DNA of 64,000 bases from Lineus longissimus (Eukaryota; Nemertea; Pilidiophora; Heteronemertea; Lineidae). This document shows positions 56,391 through 64,000 of this stretch, in pieces. The position numbers and the translations under genes were made by a program. Below the pieces are notes generated by a model. That model made no database searches. It was given only the letters and a program-made list of their open reading frames with translations, and was not told where the DNA came from. Numbering within the stretch: the stretch's first letter is position 1; each line of letters opens with the position of its first letter. Location of the stretch: positions 11,224,501 through 11,288,500 of the forward strand of contig NC_088309.1 in NCBI RefSeq assembly GCF_910592395.1, in the 5' to 3' direction.

Positions 56391-59300
56391 AATGAGAGGT
56401 TGCAAGTCTCAGTATTGTCGCTGCCTTTGGGATGACAATGAACGACCCTCCCAACCAACCTGAGGGAGAGCCTCAAGGTAAGACCTGATCCTTGACTCAG
56501 CTTGGCCACAAAATGGCGCAGACAGTCTGCTATTTTGATGCCTTAAATTTTTCGGAAAGATTTAATACATCTTGCTCGGATTGGTGATTTTTCTGCAAGG
56601 TTTAAGAAATCTTGCTAAGGATTGATTGAACTGCCTCATTCTGATTCCATATTTTATAGGTTCAACTAGTCTTTTAGGTGAGAGATTGCAAGTCTCGGTA
56701 TTGTCGCTGCCTTTCGGATGACAATGAACGACCCTCCCAACCAACCTGAGGGAGAGCCTCAAGGTTCGACCTGATCCTTGACTCAGCTTGGCCACAAAAT
56801 GGCGCAGACAGTCTGCTATTTTGATGCCTTAAATTTTTCGGAAAGATTCAATACATCTTGCTCGGATTGGTGATTTTTCTGCAAGGTTTAAGACATCTTG
56901 CTAAGGATTGATTGAACTGCCTCATTCTGATTCCATATTTTATAGGTTCAACTAGTCTTTTAGGTGAGAGATTGCAAGTCTCGGTATTGTCGCTGCCTTT
57001 GGGAAGACAATGAACGACCCTCCCAACCAACCTGAGGGAGAGCCTCAAGGTTAGACCTGATCCTTTACTCAGCTTGGCCACAAAATGGAGCAGATAGTCT
57101 GCTATTTCAATGCCATAGATTTTTTGGCAAGATTTAATACATCTTGCTTGGATTGGCGATTTTTCAGCAAGGTTTAAGACATCTTTCTAAGGATTGATTG
57201 AAATGCCTCATTCTGATTCCATATTTTATAGGTTCAACTAGTCTTTTAGGTGAGACGTTGCAAGTCTCGGTATTGTTGCTGCCTTTGGGATGACGAAGAA
57301 CGACCCTCCCAACCAATATGAGGAAGAGCCTCAAGGTTAGACCAGATCCTTGACTCAGCTTGGCCACAAAATGGCGCAGACAGTCTGCTATTTTAATGCC
57401 ATAGATTTAGCGGCAAGATTTAATACATCTTGCTCGGATTGGAGATTTTTCTGCAAGGTTTAAGACATCTTGCTAAGGATTGATTGAAATGCCTCATTCT
57501 GATTCCATATTTTATAGGTTCAACTAGTCTTTTAGGTGAGAGGTTGCAAGTCTCGGTATTGTCGCTGCCTTTGGGATGACGAAGAACGACCCTCCCAACC
57601 AACCTGAGGGAGAGCCTCAAGGTTAGACCTGATCCTTGACTCAGCTTGGCCACAAAATGGAGCAGACAGTCTGCTATTTCAATGCCATAGTCTTTTAAGT
57701 GAGAGATTGCAAGTCTCGGTATTGTCGCTGCCTTTGGGAAGACAATGAACGACCCTCCCAACCAACCTGAGGGAGAGCCTCAAGGTCAGACCTGATCCTT
57801 GACTCAGCTTGGCCACAAAATGGCGCAGATAGTCTGCTATTTCAATGCCATAGATTTTTTGGCAAGATTTAATACATCTTGCTTGGATTGGAGATTTTTC
57901 AGCAAGGTTTAAGACATCTTTCTAAGGATTGATTGAAATGCCTCATTCTGATTCCATATTTTATAGGTTCAACTAGTCTTTTAGGTGAGAGGTTGCAAGT
58001 CTCGGTATCATCACTGCCTTTTGGATGACAATGAACGACTCTCACAACCGACCTGAGGGAGAGCCTCAAGGTTAGACCTGCTCCTTGACTCAGCTTGGCC
58101 ACAAAATGGCGCAGATAGTCTGCTATTTCAATGCCATAGATTTTTCGGCAAGATTTAATACATCTTGCTCGGATTGGAGATTTTTCTGCAAGGTTTAAGA
58201 CATCTTGCTAAGGATTGATTGAAATGCCTCATTCTGATTCCATATTTTATAGGTTCAACTAGTCTTTTAGGTGAGAGATTGCAAGTCTCGGTATTGTCGC
58301 TGCCTTTGGGATGACGAAGAACGACCCTCCCAACCAATCTGAGGGAGCGCCTCAAGGTTAGACCTGATCCTTGACTCAGCTTGGCCACAAAATGGCGCAG
58401 ACAGTCTGCTATTTTAATGCCATAGATTTTGCAGCAAGATTTAATACATCTTGCTCGGATTGGAGATTTTTCTGCAAGGTTTAAGACATCTTGCTAAGGA
58501 TTGATTGAAATGCCTCATTCTGATTCCATATTTTATAGGTTCAACTAGTCTTTTAGGTGAGAGGTTGCAAGTCTCGGTATTGTCGCTGCCTTTGGGATGA
58601 CGAAGAACGACCCTCCCAACCAACCTGAGGGAGAGCCTCAAGGTTAGACCTGCTCCTTGACTCAGCTTGGCAACAAAATGGAGCAGACAGTCTGCTATTT
58701 CAATGCCATAGATTTTTCGGCAAGATTTAATACATCTTGCTCGGATTGGTGATTTTTCTGCAAGGTTTAAGACATCTTGCTAAGGATTGATTGAAATGCC
58801 TCATTCTGATTCCATATTTGAAAGGTTCAACGAGTCTTTTAGGTGAGAGATTGCAAGTCTCGGTATTGTCGCTGCCTTTGGGATGACAATGAACGACCCT
58901 CCCGAATAACCTGAGGGAGAGCCTCAAGGTAAGACCTGATTCTTTACTCAGCTTGGCCACAAAATGGCGCAGATACTCTGCTATTTCAATGCCATAGATT
59001 TTTTGGCAACATTTAATACATCTTGCTCGGATTGGAGATTTTTCTGCAAGGTTTAAGACATCTTGCTAAGGATTGATTGAAATGCCTCATTCTGATTCCA
59101 TATTTTATAGGTTCAACTAGTCTTTTAGGTGAGAGGTTGCAAGTCTCGGTATTGTCGCTGCCTTTGGGATGACAATGAACAACCCTCCCAACCAACCTGA
59201 GGGAGAGCCTCAAGGTAAGACCTGATCCTTTACTCAGCTTGGCCACAAAATGGCGCAGATAGTCTGCTATTTCAATGCCATAGATTTTTTGGCAAGATTT

Positions 59301-62053
59301 AATACATCTTGCTCGTATTGGAGATTTTTCAGCAAGGTTTAAGACATCTTTCTAAGGATTGATTGAAATGCCTCATTCTGATTCCATATTTTACAGGTTC
59401 AACTAGTCTTTTAGGTGAGAGGTTGCAAGTCTCGGTATCATCACTGCCTTTGGGATGACAATGAACGACTCTCACAACCAACCTGAGGGAGAGCCTCAAG
59501 GTTAGACCTCCGTGACTCAGCTTGGCCACAAAATGGCGCAGATAGTCTGCTATTTCAATGCCATAGATTTTTCGGCAAGATTTAATACATCTTGCTCGGA
59601 TTTGAGATTTTTCTGCAAGGTTTAAGACATCTTGCTAAGTATTGATTGAAATGCCTCATTCTGATTCCATATTTTATAGGTTCAACTAGTCTTTTAGGTG
59701 AGACGTTGCAAGTCTCGGTATTGTTGCTGCCTTTGGGATGACGAAGAACGACACTCCCAACCAATCTGAGGGAGAGCCTCAAGGTTAGACCTGATCCTTG
59801 ACTCAGCTTGGCCACAAAATGGCGCAGACAGTCTGCTATTTTAATGCCATTGATTTAGCGGCAAGATTTAAACATCTTGCTCGGATTGGAGATTTTTCTG
59901 CAAGGTTTAAGACATCTTGCTAAGGATTGATTGAAATGCCTCATTCTGATTCCATATTTTATAGGTTCAACTAGTCTTTTAGGTGAGAGGTTGCAAGTCT
60001 CGGTATTGTCGCTGCCTTTGGGATGACGAAGAACGACCCTCCCAACCAACCTGATGGAGAGCCTCAAGGTTAGACCTTATCCTTGACTCAGCTTGGCCAC
60101 AAAATGGCGCAGACAGTCTGCTATTTTGATGCCTTAAATTTTTCGGCAAGATTTAATACATCTTGCTCGGATTGGAGATTTTTCTGCAAGGTTTAAGACA
60201 TCTTTCTAAGGATTGATTGAAATGCCTCATTCTGATTCCATATTTTACGGGTTCAACTAGTCTTTTAGGTGAGAGGTTGCAAGTCTCGGTATCATCACTG
60301 CCTTTGGGATGACAATGAACGACTCTCACAACCAACCTGAGGGAGAGCCTCAAGGTTAGACCTGATCCTTGACTCAGCTTGGCCACAAAATGGCGCAGAC
60401 AGTCTTTTATTTTGATGCCTTAAGTTTTTCGGCAAGATTTAATACATCTTGCTCGGATTGGTGATTTTTCTGCAAGGTTTAAGACATCTTGCTAAGGATT
60501 GATTGAACTGCCTCATTCTGATTCCATATTTTATAGGTTCAACTAGTCTTTTAGGTGAGAGATTGCAAGTCTCGGTATTGTCGCTGCCTTTGGGATGACA
60601 ATGAACGACCCTCCCAACCAACCTGAGGGAGAGCCTCAAGGTTCGACCTGATCCTTTACTCAGCTTGGCCACAAAATGGCGCAGATAGTCTGCTATTTCA
60701 ATGCATAGATTTTTTGGCAAGATTTAATACATCTTGCTCGGATTGGAGATTTTTCAGCAAGGTTTAAGACCTCTTTCTAAGGATTGATTGAAATGCCTCA
60801 TTCTGATTCCATATTTTATAGGTTCAACTAGTCTTTTAGGTGAGAGGTTGCAAGTCTCGGTATTGGTGCTGCCTTTGAGATGACGATGAACGACCCTCCC
60901 AACCAACCTGAGGGAGAGCCTCAAGGTAAGACCTGATCCTTGACTCAGCTTGGCCACAAAATGGCGCAGACAGTCTGCTATTTTAATGCCATAGATTTTG
61001 CGGCAAGATTTAAATACTTCTTGCTCGGATTGGAGATTTTTCTGCAAGGTTTAAGACACCTTGCTAAGGATTGATTGAAATGCCTTATTCTGATTCCATA
61101 TTTTATAGGTTCAACTAGTCTTTTCGGTGAGAGGTTGCAAGTCTCGGTATTATCGCTGCCTTTGGGATGACGAAGAACGACCCTCCTAACGAACCTGAGG
61201 GAGAGCCTCAAGGTAAGACCTGATCCTTGACTCAGCTTGGCCACAAAATGGCGCAGATAGTCTGCTATTTCAATGCCATAGATTTTTTGGCAAGATTTAA
61301 TACATCTTGCTCAGATTGGAGATTTTTCTGCAAGGTTTAAGACATCTTGCTAAGGATTGATTGAAATGCCTCATTCTGATTCCATATTTTATAGGTTCAA
61401 CTAGTCTTTTAGGTGAGAGGTTGCAAGTCTTGGTATTGTCGCTGCCTTTGGGATGACAATGAACGACCCTCCCAACCAACCTGAGGGAGAGCCTCAAGGT
61501 TAGACCTGATCCTTGACTCAGCTTGGCCACAAAATGGCGCAGATAGTCTGCTATTTTAATGTCATAGATTTTTCGGCAAGATTTAATACATCTTGCTCGG
61601 ATTGGAGATTTTTCTGCAAGGTTTAAGACATCTTGTTAAGGATTGATTGAAATGCCTCATTCTGATTCCATATTTTGAAGGTTCAACTAGTCTTTTAGGT
61701 GAGAGGTTGCAAGTCTCGGTATCATCACTGCCTTTGGGATGACGAAGAACGACCCTCCCAACCAACCTGAGGGAGAGCCTCAAGGTTAGACCTGATCCTT
61801 GACTCAGCTTGGCCACAAAATGGCGCAGACAGTCTGCTATTTTAATGCCTTAAATTTTTCGGCAAGATTTAATACATCTTGCTCGGATTGGTGATTTTTT
61901 AGCAAGGTTTAAGACATCTTGCTAAGGATTGATTGAAATGCCTCATTCTGATCCCATATTTTATAGGTTCAACTAGTCTTTCAGGTGAGAGGTTGGAAGT
62001 CTCGGTATTGTTGCTGCCTTTGGGATGACAATGAACGACCCTCCCAACCAACC
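56391..62053. repeat. 286-bp satellite, about 20 head-to-tail units
   Basis: Regular 286-bp period (for example matching ends at 58155, 58441, 58727 and 59013). One shortened unit sits near 57685-57780. Divergence between units is a few percent, in subtypes (for example TATTGTCGCTGCC versus TATCATCACTGCC) that alternate. On the - strand most units keep a ~77-codon frame starting MAKLSQGSGLTLRLSL and ending NPSKMY. On the + strand each has TTTTATAG|GTTCAAC and CCTCAAG|GTTAGACC or GTAAGACC, which resemble splice sites. No similarity to a known protein recognised. Confidence 0.95.
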
Positions 62054-63403
62054 TGTTCTGGCGAAGCCAGTTTGTTTTGATCATGTTGATCAGAACTGTC
62101 AGATTTGCCATGTGCTTATGTTTATGTTTACATTGGGCAGAACCACTACCAGGATGATGTCTGTCATGTGATAACTGCTGGCTATTGTTGATTGGCTGCC
62201 CTTGCAGTGTTTATTCTGGGAACAGTATAAAGGCCTAGGAGTTCAGGGAACTAATTGCATTCCAAGCTGAGACTTTGGCTGAGTAGGAGCCAACACCGAT
62301 TTCTTGAGAAGACAGAAGATTGCCAATGGTGGACACCTGGCTGGTATGGTAATTCAGCCATGGTGAGGTGAAGGATCTGTGAGCGTGGATAGCCGGTACA
62401 GGAGAAGGGCCAAGGAAGCTTCTGCTGTTTTAGAACTATGCATGTGGGCTTAGTTCAGTACATGGTGGTACTATAATTGTTGGCTTGACCCCGAGCCCAA
62501 GGTGTGTCTGGCGACACCCTTTTCTGGAGAAGGAAGCCATCTTGTCCAGAGTTTATACATTGGAAAAAGCAGACCAGACTTGTAATTTATCTGCTACAAA
62601 AAGATGTTCTTTGCTCTATTGTTGATGCACGGATTTGATATACCGGTGAGGTGATGGTGTGGAACATCGATGTTTAGTTGAAGACGAAGTCAACCCATAG
62701 ATTGTAGGCGTCAGTTAGTGATGGTGGTTTATGGTGCCAGTGTTCAAGAAGTTTGATGTTCTTCCTACCCTGTGAGATATCCTTGTGAGAGGTCATTGAT
62801 GTTGTGACGGTTCCGGAAGACGAGACGGCGGTGCCCGTATTTCCCACCCGTACTACAGTAACTCATTGATGATCAGTCCAGTCTAATTTGATCTCACCAT
62901 TAGCGAAAATCGGTGTCTTGGAATGCCATTAGTCTGGACTTGATTACCTTTGGAGTATCACATCAAATCAGTTAGTGCTCAACGTTAGAGTTTGTCTTTG
63001 CTTCACGCTCGGTCGTGAAGTGTTTTGTTTGAAGCACCGGTTGTGTTACCGTTTGTCGGGCACTTTGTATCGTGGACCAGAAGCACCTGTTGTGTTACCG
63101 TTTGTCGGCACTTTGTATCGTGGAACACTTTGTATCGTGGAATTATATCCAACTTAACTTAAACTGCCCCTTAGTGGATTGCAACTCCGTTGAGGTGAAC
63201 AAGCTACAGCTCCGGGCCAAGTGGAGAGAATCGGAGAAGAGAGGCGTCCGAAGACGAGAGCGAGAGGGATCGGCCCAGCTGTGGATTGTGGATAGACGAA
63301 CGACAAGGATTGACAACGTGATTGACTTGGTTAGTATGGTCAATCCTCGTACCTTTAATACAGTCCTCTAATTTTGATATTGCTTTGCAGCCACGCATTA
63401 ACA
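62054..63403 (+). mobile_element. Long terminal repeat (5' LTR) of a retrotransposon inserted in the satellite
   Basis: Starts TGTTCTGGCG directly at the break of the 286-bp unit and ends GCATTAACA, so the ends are the usual TGTT...AACA inverted pair. A TATA box (CAGTATAAAGG, 62226-62231) lies within. Internal direct repeats near 63035-63140 (TTGTGTTACCGTTTGTCGG, ACTTTGTATCGTGGA). Length 1350 bp is long but possible for BEL/Pao or Gypsy elements. The 3' LTR would lie outside the window. Confidence 0.7.
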
Positions 63404-63405
63404 TT

Positions 63406-63423
63406 TGGTCTCTCCGACCGGAT
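63406..63423 (+). promoter_or_regulatory. Putative primer-binding site of the retrotransposon
   Basis: TGGTCTCTCCGACCGGAT begins two bases after the LTR end. Its reverse complement ends in ...GACCA and resembles a tRNA 3' end. Which tRNA it matches cannot be checked here. Confidence 0.55.
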
Positions 63424-63557
63424 CCTATCTGATTTGGAGAAAACGTTACTAGTCCTAAGGGTGCAGTTTAAGTTGAGGAGTTTTATAGACTGATTTTATT
63501 ATATTCGTCAAAAATTGTCATTTTGTTGCTGTTTCTTCGACCGACTCGATGGCCACT

Positions 63558-64000
63558 CGTCCACGGCGTGAGCCGTGAGGGAAGGCGAAGACCTGCTCGC
63601 TTTGGTGAATATGAATGTGATGAAGGTGCCAGCTACTTGGGTGCTCCAGCCAGTCAAATGATGATGAGTGATGCTGACACGCAGTTGAAGTTAGAGCGAG
63701 CGACCCGCAGCCTGGAGAAGCAGTTTAGTCGGAATGTTACCAAAGCTGAAGGTGTGATAACTTCCTGGGGAAGACGAACTTTGCTGAGGTCCGTCGAGAA
63801 GCCCCTACATCAGACCTTTGATGAATTGAAGTCCGTTGTTGCGGATTTGTATTGCATGATGGGAGACGCCGAGTATTACACCAAGCTCCAGGATTGGTTT
63901 GATGAGATGACAGCCCATGCAGAGGATGTGTTTGATAACATCACCCAGCATTTGTATACCCGCCAAGGCGAACCTGAGACCTGTTTTGAAGGTAGCATTC
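63558..64000 (+). CDS. gag-like N-terminal coding region of the retrotransposon (continues beyond the window)
   Basis: A frame without stops runs from about 63558 to the window end. It is helical and charged (LKLERATRSLEKQF, LKSVVADLYCMMGDAEYY, WFDEMTAHAEDVFD), as in gag N-termini of BEL/Pao-type elements. The best first ATG (63549) is in another frame and stops after nine codons at 63578, near a duplicated CGTGAG. So either the element is frame-broken there or a downstream ATG (63658) is used. Family assignment is tentative; no protease or polymerase is visible. Confidence 0.55.

Noticed and set aside
56327-62111. About twenty separate small genes on the - strand
   Set aside because: They are the same frame repeated in each 286-bp satellite unit; kept only as an observation about the repeat.

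Overview
The window is animal nuclear DNA, most like a marine invertebrate. Its genes are split by introns with canonical GT/AG sites, their proteins look bilaterian, and introns and intergenic DNA are packed with short inverted-repeat transposons, LINE fragments, tRNA-like sequences and satellites. Phylum cannot be fixed from sequence alone; a lophotrochozoan such as a mollusc is a reasonable guess, but amphioxus-like or other bilaterians are not excluded.

Four protein-coding genes could be assembled exon by exon with consistent reading phases. (1) A fatty-acid-binding protein (FABP) gene on the + strand at 1-3174, whose 5' end lies outside the window. (2) SFSWAP (suppressor of white-apricot splicing regulator) on the - strand, 31083 to 16505, 18 exons, about 1095 residues. 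(3) TMEM199 (V-ATPase assembly factor, Vma12 family) on the + strand, 31317-34439, 5 exons, 193 residues. It is head-to-head with SFSWAP, with only 233 bp between start codons. (4) IDH3A (mitochondrial NAD-isocitrate dehydrogenase alpha subunit) on the - strand, 49913 to 39599, 11 exons, 365 residues. It converges on TMEM199. These are housekeeping genes of unrelated pathways, so nothing suggests an operon. One isolated candidate first exon lies at 53221-53307.

The rest is repeat-rich. 4722-5023 is a 17-bp tandem repeat. 8975-14740 is a large compound minisatellite whose right part is an inverted copy of its left part. 51405-62053 holds three successive tandem arrays: a 96-bp unit, a ~161-bp unit with splice-site-like borders, and a 286-bp unit. 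A long terminal repeat and the start of a retrotransposon (62054 to the window end) interrupt the last array.

A dispersed ~1.1-1.4 kb family with hairpin ends and a ~300-bp internal core occurs at 7217-8337, 17019-19294, 42763-43913 and 45165-46266. Its cores carry perfect matches to the CTCF core motif plus AGGTCA direct repeats spaced by three bases. About twelve copies of a TA-flanked palindromic MITE are scattered through introns, and two inverted copies closely flank the SFSWAP exon for the second SURP domain.

The most interesting observations are the CTCF-like motif dispersal, the MITE-flanked SURP2 exon, a recent 311-bp duplication in an IDH3A intron carrying a possible in-frame cassette exon, and the array of ten exon-like units at 54.6-56.2 kb.
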